Below the pieces are notes generated by a model. It ran no database searches. It saw only the letters and a program-made list of their open reading frames with translations, and had not been told where the DNA came from. Source: Tricholoma matsutake (lineage: Eukaryota; Basidiomycota; Agaricomycetes; Agaricales; Tricholomataceae). From it: 64,000 nucleotides of DNA. The position numbers and the translations under genes were made by a program. Where the stretch lies: positions 2,480,001 to 2,544,000 of the forward strand of contig AP026549.1 in assembly GCA_026075535.2 (NCBI GenBank), read 5' to 3'. Positions 11,096 through 20,986 of this stretch are shown one piece after another (the first letter of the stretch is position 1; every line of letters begins with the position of its first letter).

Positions 11096-11105
11096 AGAAA
11101 ACTCT
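11096..11105 (+). promoter_or_regulatory. Self-primer binding site of marY1-C
   Basis: AGAAAACTCT starts two bases after the LTR and is the exact complement of AGAGTTTTCT at 10983-10992. Tf1 and related chromoviruses prime reverse transcription with the folded 5' end of their own RNA. The position and length here fit that mode. Confidence 0.6.
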
Positions 11106-11259
11106 CCCCTAAGGCCCAAAAATCGCGAACGCGCTGCCCAAGATAGGCAGGTACGGACTGGACGACACTTCCCAAAGCTCCACAGAGTCCCTACACACCG
11201 TTCCAGATAATCTCGCTTTTACTACGCCGCCATTTTCGCCAAACGTGCTCCCTAGCAAC

Positions 11260-12378
11260 ATGGACACATCAGAACGCTTCAACGCGCTTGAAAGCGACGT
11301 TTCCGGAATGCGCGCGCAAATCGACTCGCTTAAATCTACGATTGAAAACTTCATTAGGACCCTCCAGGCTAACCCTACGACCAATAGTTCCCCCTTTACG
11401 ACTCCAAGCGCACCCAACAATGACATTTTGCCAAATGTGTCCACTAAGGAACATGCCCAGATCAAACCGTCCCCCCCCGCCGAATTTAATGGTGCACGTG
11501 CGCAGGGACATGCATTCCTTAATTCCTGTGAGTTATACATTAGTCTCCAGTCGCATCAATTCATCGATGAGGCTGCAAAAATTTATTGGGCCTTCACATA
11601 CATGAAATCTGAATGCACCTATCTCTATGTGGACCATATCCTACGTCAAACTAAAGAACTCGGTTCTCTACCTTTCTCCACTTGGGGTGACTTTCGAGCT
11701 GAGTTCATATGCCACTTCTGCCCCCTCAATGAATGCCACCGAGCAGTGACACGACTTGAGTCATCCACTTACCACCAGGGACGTCGATCCGTGGACGATT
11801 ATATCAATGAGTTCAAGGATTTGGTGGACATGGCAGGATATGGGAGTGGGTTGCCAGTGGTGGTGAAGTTCTGACGGGGACTCAACCGAGAAATTCAGGA
11901 CCAGATTGCACAGATGTTGGAAGGGTGCCCAGTGGACAATGATATCCTTGCTTGGTATGAAGCTGCTTCACTCTGTGACGAGAACTGACTCACAAATGCG
12001 GCATTTAATGCTGCATTCCATGCTCCAACTACCACTCATATGCCCTACACCTTCAATCGAAGCCTCCCCCGCCCTAACCCCATTCCTGTTCGTCAAACTC
12101 CCACACCAGCTGTCAATGTCCCAGTACCAATGGATGTTGATGCAGCCCGCAGCCATGCACGTAAGTTGGATCTCTGCTACCATTGTGGGGAACCTGGACA
12201 CAGGGCTGGAGCGTGTCCCCATCGTCAGGATATCTGCATGCTCACCCCCAAGGGACGAGACGAACTCCTGCAAGATTTGTTGGCGCTTGTAGATGTTGAG
12301 GAAGCGAAGGATCAAGTTGCAGAGGAGATTAAGTTGGAAGTTGTAGAGGAGCAGGATTTTCCTATTCGCAGCGAGTGA
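11260..12378 (+). pseudogene. marY1-C gag: capsid and CCHC zinc knuckle
   Basis: ATG at 11260 (MDTSERFNALESDVSGMRAQ) opens a 373-codon frame ending with TGA at 12376-12378. It has a helical N-terminus, a Pro/Ser/Thr linker, a capsid core (NGARAQGHAFLNSCELYISL through DDYINEFKDLVDMAGYG) and a CCHC knuckle, CYHCGEPGHRAGAC, near 12175. Two TGA codons break it, at 11872-11874 and near 11986. In marY1-B both are CGA. An acidic tail (EEAKDQVAEEIKLEVVEEQD) precedes the stop. Pol follows in the -1 frame, open from 12333. Confidence 0.92.
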
Positions 12379-15300
12379 ATCATACGCCCTCACTGCCTGT
12401 CCATAACCACTTTGAAGTCTTGTCAGTTGAATCCCTGGAGAATGAATCCATTTCTGTGACTGCTCCCCTCTCTGACCCTTCGAAGTTGGCTAAAGACGTA
12501 CCTGCTCTCCCTGTCTCTCCTTCTACTCCACGTCCCAAAATTAAATCATGGGAACATAAACTACCACGCAAGTATATTGTGGCATCCACTCCCTCTGCAC
12601 ATTCCTTAAACCTAGCCATCGAACTGCAGACGACCGACACTGGACAGATACTCGGTGTCTCTGCGCTCCTGGACTCTGGTGCGACTGGTCTCTTCATCGA
12701 TTCCCATCTGGTACAACAACATCGCCTAAATACTCGCTGACTCTCACGTCTGATACCTGTATATAATGTGGATGGATCCCCAAATGAAGCGGGTGCCATC
12801 CGAGAGGTTGCAGACCTGGTTCTCCGTTACAAAGATCATACTGAGCATGCCATTTTTGCTGTCACTCAATTAGGAAAGCAAAAGGTGATTTTGGGATATC
12901 CATGGCTTCGAGACCATAACCCAGAGGTCGACTGGCGTACCAGGGAGGTTACCATGAGCCGATGTCCATCCCGCTGTCGGACATGTTTCACAGAAGCCAG
13001 GCAAGAATGTCGTGGACAGAAGGTGGCAATACGACATACTCAGAAGTGTCGTGCTGGACCCCTGCCTATACCTGAAGTGGAATTGGAAGGGGTTCCTGAT
13101 CTAATGCCGGACTCAGATGATGATGATGAGGACCCAGAGGAAGTGGAGGAGGGTGATCGGATCTTCTACACTGTGATTCGCTCATCGCATGAGGTGTGTG
13201 CCACATCGAACATATCCCAATGCCTCGCCGAGGCCTTCCACAAAAACAATGCTGCTAAATCCTCTACTAACTCCTTACTCCCTCATCTCCATGAGTTTGA
13301 AGACGTGTTCTCCAAGGAGTCATTCAACTCTCTTCCTGCGTGCAAGCCATGGGATCACGCGATTGAACTCACCCCCGGCGCAACCCCTTCATCCTGCAAG
13401 GTCTATCCTCTCTCTCCGGAAGAACAATGGCAGCTTGACCAGTTCATCGACGAGCACCTGGCCTCTGGACGTATTCGACCATCAAAGTCACCCGTGGCCT
13501 CTCCCTTTTTCTTTGTCAAGAAGAAGGATGGCTCACTTCGACCGGTTCAAGACTACAGAAGACTCAACAACATCACGGTCAAAAATCGCTACCCACTACC
13601 CCTCATTTCTGAACTCGTAAACCAGCTCCATGGAGCCCAATACTTCACCAAGCTCGATGTCCATTGGGGCTATAATAATGTCAGGATAAAGGAGGGAGAT
13701 GAGTGGAAGGCAGCCTTTTGTACCAACCGTGGTCTTTTTGAACTGCTTGTCATGTTCTTTGGCCTTACTAATAGCCCTGCCACCTTTCAGACCATGATGA
13801 ACGACATCTTCCACGACCTCATCCTTGAAGGCATTGTCTGCATCTATCATGATGACATCCTCATCTTCACTCGCACGGTTGAAGAGCACCATCGCATCAT
13901 GCACCTCGTCTTAGAGTCAGACCATGATGAACGACATCTTCCATGACCTCATCCTTGAAGGTGTTGTCTGCATCTATCTCGACGACATCCTCATCTTCAC
14001 TCGCATGGTTGAAGAGCACCGTCGCATCACGCGCCTCGTCCTAGAGCGACTTCAACGGTACAAACTCTACCTTCGTCAGGACAAATGCGAGTTCGAAAGG
14101 ACCAAGATCGAGTACCTCAGCCTGATTATCTCGGAGGGTCAAGTGGAGATGGATCCTATCAAGGTAAATGGGGTCACAGCTTGGCCGACACCCACGAACA
14201 AGAAGGAGGTGCAGTCTTTCCTGGGCTTCATCAATTTCTATCAGTGTTTTATCAAGGATTTCTCACATCATGCACGACCACTGTTCAACTTGACAGGAAA
14301 GGAGGCATGGAGGTGGGATAATGCACAACAGGAGGCGTTCGAAAAGCTTAAGGAGATGGTCACTTCCGCTCCGATCCTTACCTTTGCTGACGATTCACGT
14401 CCTTTTTGTGTAGAAGCCAACAGTTCTGACTTTGCAATGGGCGCCGTGTTGTCTCAGCAGTCTCCGGAGGACCAGAAGTGGCATCCTGTTGTGTTCTACT
14501 CCAAAAGCCTTAGTGCTGTAGAGAGAAACTACGAGATACATGACAAGGAGATGTTGGTGATAATGCGTGCGCTTGAGGAGTGGCAACACTTCCTCGAGGG
14601 TGCCCAACACAAGGTGGAAATTTGGACAGTTTACAAGAACCTCGAGTACTTCATGATGGCCAAGAAATTGAACCATCGTCAAGCTCGTTGGTCCCTGTAT
14701 CTATCTAGATTCGACTTCTCCTTACACCACCGTCTGGGTCGCAGCATGGGGAAGACTGATGCCCTATCCCGACATGCAGACCATGGGGATGGCAGCGGTG
14801 ACAACCAAAACATTGTGCTGTTGCAGCCAGACCTGTTCACCATTCAGGCACTGGAAGGCATCGCACCCCAGGGCGAGGAGCGGGACATCCTACATGACAT
14901 TCGTCGCGCAAACCGTAGCGGTTTACATGAGGATGTTGTCGCCCGAGCTGTTAAAGAACTGAGGAAGGGATCGACCCTTTTCTTATGTGCGGCAGAGTGG
15001 GCTGAAAAGGAGGACTTGTTGTATTTCAGGGATCGCATCTATGTTCCCAATGACCCAGACCTTCGCTGGCGCATCATATCCCAACACCATGACTCACAGA
15101 TTGCTGGCCACCCCGGACGCTGGAAGACCTTGGAGCTCACCTCACGGAACTATTGGTGGCCACAAATGTCACAGCTCATTGGTCAGTATTGTCGCACTTG
15201 TGACCTTTGCTTATGCACCAAGGTTCCTTGTCGCAAGCCTATTGGTGACCTACACCCTCTTCCTGTTCCAGAGAGTCGTTGGGATGTTGTCAGCGTCGAC

Positions 15301-16407
15301 TTTGTGGTGGAATTGCCAGAGTCAAACGGGTTTGATGCGGTGATGTGCACAGTTGACTCAGTGGGAAAACACGCTCACTTCATTCCCACTCACACCACTG
15401 TCAGTGCCCTAGGTGCCGCTCGACTCTACCTCCACCACGTGTGGAAATTACATGGACTTCCTGGTGCCTTCCTCTCGGATCATGGCCCTCAGTTCATGGC
15501 AGAGTTCACTCGTGAGCTGCACCGACTCCTGGGGATCAAACTCCTTGCTTCAACCGCTTATCACCCACAAACTGATGGCCAGACGGAGCGAGTCAACCAG
15601 GAACTGGAGCAGTACATCCGCCTCTTTGTCAATGAACGCCAGGACGATTGGGATGATCTCCTTCCTTTGGCCGAGTTCGGATACAACAACCATGTCCATG
15701 CTTCCACTCAACAGACCCCTTTCCTCTTAGACACTGGACGACATCCATGCATGCGATTTGAACCTCGCCAAACTCCCTCACACATCGAGACAGTGAATGA
15801 GTTCACAGAACGCATGAGGGATAGCTTGGAGGAGGCAAGGGCAGCCTTAGCAAAGGCAAAGGACGACATGGCGTGATTTTACAACCAACGCCACTCCCCA
15901 ACCCCTCAGTACAAGGTTGGTGATCGAGTTTATCTTGACTCCAGTGACATCTCCACTACATGTCCATCCAACAAACTCGCTCATCACTTCTTGGGACCTT
16001 TCCCCATTGTCAAGTGCGTTGGAACACATGCCTATTGTCTACGCCTCCCAGCCTCCATGTCCAGACTCCATCCCATCTTCCATGTCGTCAAATTGCTTCC
16101 AGCTCCCCCAGATCCATTCCCGGGACGCCATTCACACCCACCACCACCACCTACAGTGATCGAGGGAGAACCCCAATATGAAGTCGAGTCAATCTTGGAC
16201 AGCCATTTGCGTCGAGGAAAACTCCAGTATTTGGTACATTGGAAGGGTTATGGGTATGAGGAGAACTCATGGGTCAAAGAGTCTGACATAAATGCCCCTC
16301 AGTTAATCAAGGAATTCCACCAACAGCACACTGCTGCACCGCGTCGCATTCAAGTCACGGACTTTGGTCGTATGCGATTTCGAATGCATTGGGGCGATGC
16401 ATCTTAG
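12375..16407 (+). pseudogene. marY1-C pol: protease, RT (with 130-bp duplication), RNase H, integrase, chromodomain
   Basis: Order: protease with LLDSGATGLFID (about 12670), RT from about 13390, RNase H, integrase with zinc finger and DDE core, then the chromodomain at about 16175-16310. TGA at 12738-12740 breaks the protease and is shared with marY1-B. At 13787-14046 a 130-bp segment holding the RT active site is present twice. The first copy reads YHDD and the second YLDD, and the extra 130 bp shifts the frame. TGA at 15874-15876 stands where B has CAA. The last segment keeps the chromodomain key residues (Y..E.ILD, YLVHWKGY, NSWV). The ancestral enzyme would be about 1,300 residues. Confidence 0.93.
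13787..14046 (+). repeat. Direct tandem duplication of 130 bp in RT
   Basis: Two adjacent units, 13787-13916 and 13917-14046, both start TCAGACCATGATGAACGAC. They differ at 11 of 130 positions, ten of them transitions. Confidence 0.95.
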
Positions 16408-16418
16408 AGGAGGGGTGA

Positions 16419-16844
16419 TGTAAGGGGACTAGGGGGGTGCCCTGTGTGTTTTTCCTATTTTTTATGTTCGTCCTATATTTTTCCCCACCTCATTTCCTTC
16501 TATTCTTCATTTTCTATGATTTTTCTGGATTTTATTACTAATTTTCCCTTGCTATCATGTTTGTACATGTTGACACTTTTATATTTAGAGGTGGAGTACC
16601 CCTTCTGACACATACCCCTTGGTATGATGTCATTCGGCGGCCTTGATCCGCCTATCTCTGCCTTTTTCTATTTTTAGGTTATATTTGATTTTTGTCGTCT
16701 TCACATATACTGGGCATCAGCAAGGGGATCCTTAGAGTTTTCTCTTCGGATTTCCCTTTGCTAGGTGCGCCCCCAATCCCTGTATTATGTAGCATAATTT
16801 TAACTTCAGATTTCCCTTTGCTAGAGGCTTAGGTTGCCCTTATA
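16419..16844 (+). repeat. 3' LTR of marY1-C (426 bp)
   Basis: It is preceded by a purine-rich tract (AGAGGAGGGGTGA). Its five differences from the 5' LTR are all CpG transitions, and four of these losses are in this LTR. Confidence 0.97.
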
Positions 16845-16849
16845 GGCTC
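16845..16849 (+). repeat. Target site duplication of marY1-C, right copy
   Basis: GGCTC, identical to 10663-10667. Confidence 0.95.
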
Positions 16850-19800
16850 CAAGTATACAGTATATACAATGCATGCGAGAACTCACACACACTGGAAGCA
16901 CTAAAGAGATACATGCATGACAGCGGAAATAGCCACCAAGGGCCCCAGGACACACACATACTGTGGGGAGGGGACTTCAACCGACATCACCCAATGTGGG
17001 ATAGGGATGAAGACACACACCTTTTTACTTCCAAAGCCCTAGAAGATGCAGGAGAACTGATAGACCTAGTAGCAGAATACAACATGCACATGGCGCTACC
17101 AAAGGGCATACCGACGCTCAAGCGCATGGTTTTGAAACGACACTCTAGGCCCAACAATGTTTTCTGCAATAGCAGCTTAGTAAATCATGTGGTGAAATGC
17201 GACACCATACCAGCCAGGCAACCAGGCAAAACTGACCACTACCCGATAGCGATAATACTGGAACTGACGCAGGAAAGGTGTGGACAAAGCTATCACTAAA
17301 CTTCAGGGAAACAGAATGGGGGGAATTCAACGCGCACCTGGAAAATGAGCTGGCGGTAATCCCAATACCGTCTGAGATCAGAACTGATGAAGACTTGAGT
17401 AGGGAAATAGAACAGCTCATGGCAGCGATACAGAACACAATCGAAAACAAAGTCCCAGTAAACTTCCCATGCCCTCTATCACAGAGGTGGTGGACAAAAG
17501 AATTAAGGAAAACAAAAAAGGCAATCAACAGGTTACGAGCCGAATCATATAGAAATTGAGCAGTGAACGAACACCCAAGTCACCAAGCACTATGCCAGGC
17601 CTGCCAAAGATATGCAGAGACATCATCAAGGCCAAGATGGACCACTGGAACGACTACCTTGAAAATGCGGACAGCTCATACATATGGACGGCAAACAAAT
17701 TCATTTCTAACCCAATAGGTGATGGAGGACAGACGAGAATACCCTCACTAAAAGTAAAGAGAGGCGATGGACTACTAAGGGAGGTAAACACAAACGAGGG
17801 CAAAGCCAAGGCCCTTGCAGAGGCCTTCTTTCCACCAAAGCCAACGGGAACAACGGTACCACAGGAATACCACTACCCTGACCCAATCCCTTTACCAGCA
17901 ACAATAATGGAGAAACAGATCCACATGCACATAGCGAAGCTATCCCCATACAAAGCACCAGGACCAGACAACATACCAAACATTGTTCTACAAAAAACAG
18001 CCAACCTCATAGTCCCATACCTACTACCAATATACAGGGCAATACTGAGTCACGGAGTCTACTACCAGGGGTGGCAGGAATCCACAACATGCATACTGAG
18101 GAAACTGGGAAAACCGAGTTATGAAGTAACCAAAGCATATCGCCCCATTGCATTACTATGCACTATGGCCAAGGTACTCACAGCGGTAATCTCAGAAAAC
18201 CTGATCTCAGTTACAGAGCAACACCAACTACTGCCGGACACACACTTCAGAGGAAGACCCTGCAGAAGCACGACCGACACAGTACACTTGCTAATCCATC
18301 GGGTCAAAAAAGCATGGAGGAAAGGAAAAGTAGTATCGCTTCTCTTTCTAGACATCGAAGGGGCATTCCCCAACACAGTAACGGAACGACTACTACACAA
18401 CATGAAGAAGAGACGAGTCCCTGAAGCAATAGTAAAATTCATAGAGCGACTGCTGAGGGGCCGGACAATGCAACTGAAATTCGACGACTACATCTTGGAA
18501 CGGATACCTATAGACAATGGAGTAGGGCAAGGTGACCCGGTATCCCTACCGGCCTTTAACTTCTACAATCCAGATCTACTGGAGCTAAGCAACACTCTGC
18601 AAGCACTAGGATATGTCAACGATGCGATGGTAATGGCTGTTGGCAAGGATTTCGAGGAAACCACCCAGAGCATCCAAGAACTCATGGAGAAAGAAGATGG
18701 AGCACTACAGTGGTCAGCAGACCACAACTCTAGGTTTGAAATCAGCAAACTAGCGGTAATGCATTTAGGCCATAAGAAAACAAAGTCCCCAAATGGAGGT
18801 ACACATCCACTACACAAACCAAGACTAACACTACAAGGCAGGGAAGTCAAGACGGTTGACAGCTACAAGTACCTTGGTATAGTCATTGATGACAAGCTAA
18901 CATGGAGGAAACATGAAGATAGGGCCATAGACAGTGCCACCAAGTGGGTGATGCAATGCCGACGCCTTGCAAGGACAGAGGTAGGACTCTCGCCAAAACT
19001 AATGTGCCAGCTCTATATGACGGTGGCCATACCAAAAATGACATACGGGGCGGAGATATGGTACAACCCCCCAAGGACAATTCCAGGAGCAAAGCAAAGG
19101 ACAGGATCAACGAGGGTACTATGCCAGCTAACCAAAGTACAGCGAATAGCCACCCTGGCAATAAATGGGGCACTTCGCACCACCCCAACTGACACGCTGG
19201 ATCTACATGCAGGCATTCTCCCACTAGAGCTAAACATGCTAAAGGCATGCCACAGATCTATAGTGCGAATATGCACACTACCAGAGACACACCCACTACA
19301 CCACATAATACGCAAATATCGTACTATCCACACAAGGAAACATCGCACGCCTCTACACAAGCTGTTGGACCACTTCCCAGGGATACACCCAGACAGAATA
19401 GAGAGCATAACACCCAACCCCTGCCCTCCCACATATACTCTCGCGACTTTCACCACAGAGATAGCTGAGGATTGAGACTCCTCTATATGCAATGAAGCTG
19501 ACAGCACACCAGAAATTAAAGTATTCACAGATGGATCGGGCATGGATGGACGTATAGGAGCGGCAGCGGTAATGTATAGAAAGGGTAGGCACATGCTGTC
19601 CAAGGTGCTGAGATACCACCTGGGAAGCGCAAACGAGTACACATCATTTGAAGCAGAGGTGGTAGGGGCGCTATTAGGTATCTGGATGATCAAATCAGAT
19701 CACATAGCAGGATGACTCCCGATATCCATACTAACAGACAGCCAAGCTCTCATCAAAAGGATCAAGACGCGCAAAGCTACCACTGCCCAATACCTTATTG

Positions 19801-20474
19801 AGGACCTACTGACTATCGCAGAAAGTGTCAACGCGACCAACATAAACCCCAATACAAAACACTTCCATCTGGCCTGGATATCGGGACATAGCGGGGTGCA
19901 AGGCAACGAAAAAGTCGATGAAGAAGCGAAAAGAGCAGCCCAAGGCAAATCTAGCCCCTGGCACATGCTACCACCCATTTTACGAGGGAAACTGCCAAGA
20001 AGTGTAGCGGCAGTAAAGCAGAGGTATCACCACGAACTAAAAGACAGAGAAAAGGAGATATGGCTAGCGTCTCCACGCCAACCAAAGCTGAGTCGACTAG
20101 ACCCAAAATTCTCGTACAATCTCTACACTAAAATACAGTCAAGTCTCAAGAGACAACAGGCCAGTCTACTGACTCAGATATGCACGGGACACATACCACT
20201 GAACTTCTACTTGCATCGCATCAAGAAAATAGAATCGAGTGATTGCGCAGCATGCCAAGGGCAAGGCCCACCAGCGAAAGAGACCATCATACACTTCCTC
20301 TTTGAATGCGAGGCCTACAATAAGGAATGGCACGAGCTAGACCACCAAATGAGAAGAGACTCCAGGGACCTACCAGCGCTACTGAGCATGGAAAAAGGGG
20401 TAAAAGCGCTAATTGGCTATGTGAACAAAACAGGATGGCTGCTCCCTACCAAAGGTGAACATCACATAACATGA
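16850..20474 (+). pseudogene. LINE ORF2, 3' piece: endonuclease end, reverse transcriptase, RNase H
   Basis: The frame continues from 10667. Endonuclease motifs GGDFNRHH (about 16970) and TDHYP (about 17230) are present. RT (about 17900-18950) keeps YRPIALL, the first catalytic Asp in FLDIEGAF and GVGQGDPVS, but the active box reads YVND at 18612-18623, so the second Asp pair is damaged. RNase H (about 19510-19960) keeps all four acidic positions: VFTDGSG, SFEAE, LTDSQA and ISGHSGVQGNEKVDEEA. A CCHC-like tail (CAACQGQGPPAKETIIHFLFEC) ends it. Lesions: a frameshift near 17275, TGA at 17557-17559, a frameshift near 17620, TGA at 19473-19475 and another TGA near 19713. Confidence 0.9.
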
Positions 20475-20973
20475 GGAACATATTCTTGCACGCCACTTTA
20501 CAGGGACGATCTCAACTCAAAACTCAAGAGTTAGCAACTACAGATGCCACGCATATCCCCAAACCAACAAAACAAAACAAAACAAAATAAAATAAAATAA
20601 AATTCTGCGTGGAACACAGAGGACTATGGAAATTTCGAAGCACGCAACTAAAGGTACCAGAATCAGACAAAACCCCACACCCACACTATCCAACATGTGC
20701 CTGCCATGAGATGGCCAGGCAACTAACAGTCACGCAAACCCAACAGCAAGGACACCAAGCGAACCAAAGAAGAGGTCGACAAAGGGCCCGCAGTCCTAAA
20801 CGGCCTAAAGAACCAGACCTCAGGGGGAGCGATTGCCCAGGGCATGCCATCTGAGGGTCAAGGACTGGGGAGAGGTCAAGGCAAAGGGGCCTTACATAGA
20901 TACTCTAAGATGTAATGACCATTATAGGGTACACCCTGAGAGGTCCGAAAAATAACACTAAAAACAAAAACAA
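20475..20973 (+). other. LINE 3' untranslated region and tail
   Basis: It contains an internal A-rich simple repeat (CAAAA then TAAAA units, about 20565-20602) and a final AAAACAAAAACAAAAA tail directly before the target duplication. A reading of 81 codons at 20609-20854 looks incidental. Confidence 0.75.
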
Positions 20974-20986
20974 AAACTTTGCCATG
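20974..20986 (+). repeat. Target site duplication of the LINE, right copy
   Basis: AAACTTTGCCATG, identical to 2545-2557. marY1-A resumes immediately after it. Confidence 0.9.

Larger units (their letters stand above)
10668..16844 (+). mobile_element. marY1: marY1-C: youngest full-length Ty3/gypsy copy
   Basis: The element is 6,177 bp with 426-bp LTRs (10668-11093 and 16419-16844) and a perfect 5-bp target duplication. It carries a leader, gag and pol. A 130-bp duplication inside RT accounts for the excess over 6,047 bp. The two LTRs differ at five positions, every one a C/T or G/A change at a CpG. It is inserted in ORF2 of the LINE in the same orientation. The copy cannot make full proteins: gag has two TGA codons and pol has two TGA codons plus the frame-shifting duplication. 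Confidence 0.95.
2558..20973 (+). mobile_element. Full-length LINE (Tad/I-like non-LTR retrotransposon), split by two marY1 insertions
   Basis: The element lies between 13-bp duplications and ends in a CAAAAA-rich tail. Without marY1-B and marY1-C, each with one target repeat, it is about 6.3 kb. ORF1 is a CCHC zinc-knuckle protein. ORF2 has an APE-type endonuclease, reverse transcriptase and RNase H, in that order. This layout is that of the Tad1/I group common in fungi. A LINE called marY2N has been described from T. matsutake and may be this family, but I cannot test that. The copy is dead: ORF2 has frameshifts, TGA codons and a mutated RT active site. It inserted into the integrase of marY1-A and later received B and C. 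Confidence 0.9.

Noticed and set aside
11094..11115. tRNA primer binding site after the marY1 5' LTR
   Set aside because: There is no TGG start and no obvious match to a tRNA 3' end. The self-complementary ten bases fit better.
12333..12378. Slippery heptamer for -1 frameshifting between gag and pol
   Set aside because: Pol is in the -1 frame, but no X XXY YYZ heptamer stands in the overlap. The mechanism stays open.
17556..17580. True start of a separate RT protein at 17556
   Set aside because: It is only the downstream side of a frameshift in ORF2. The upstream sequence continues the same protein.
20609..20854. Third LINE gene after ORF2
   Set aside because: The region lies in the 3' untranslated part, has no motif, and the composition is like the surrounding non-coding tail.
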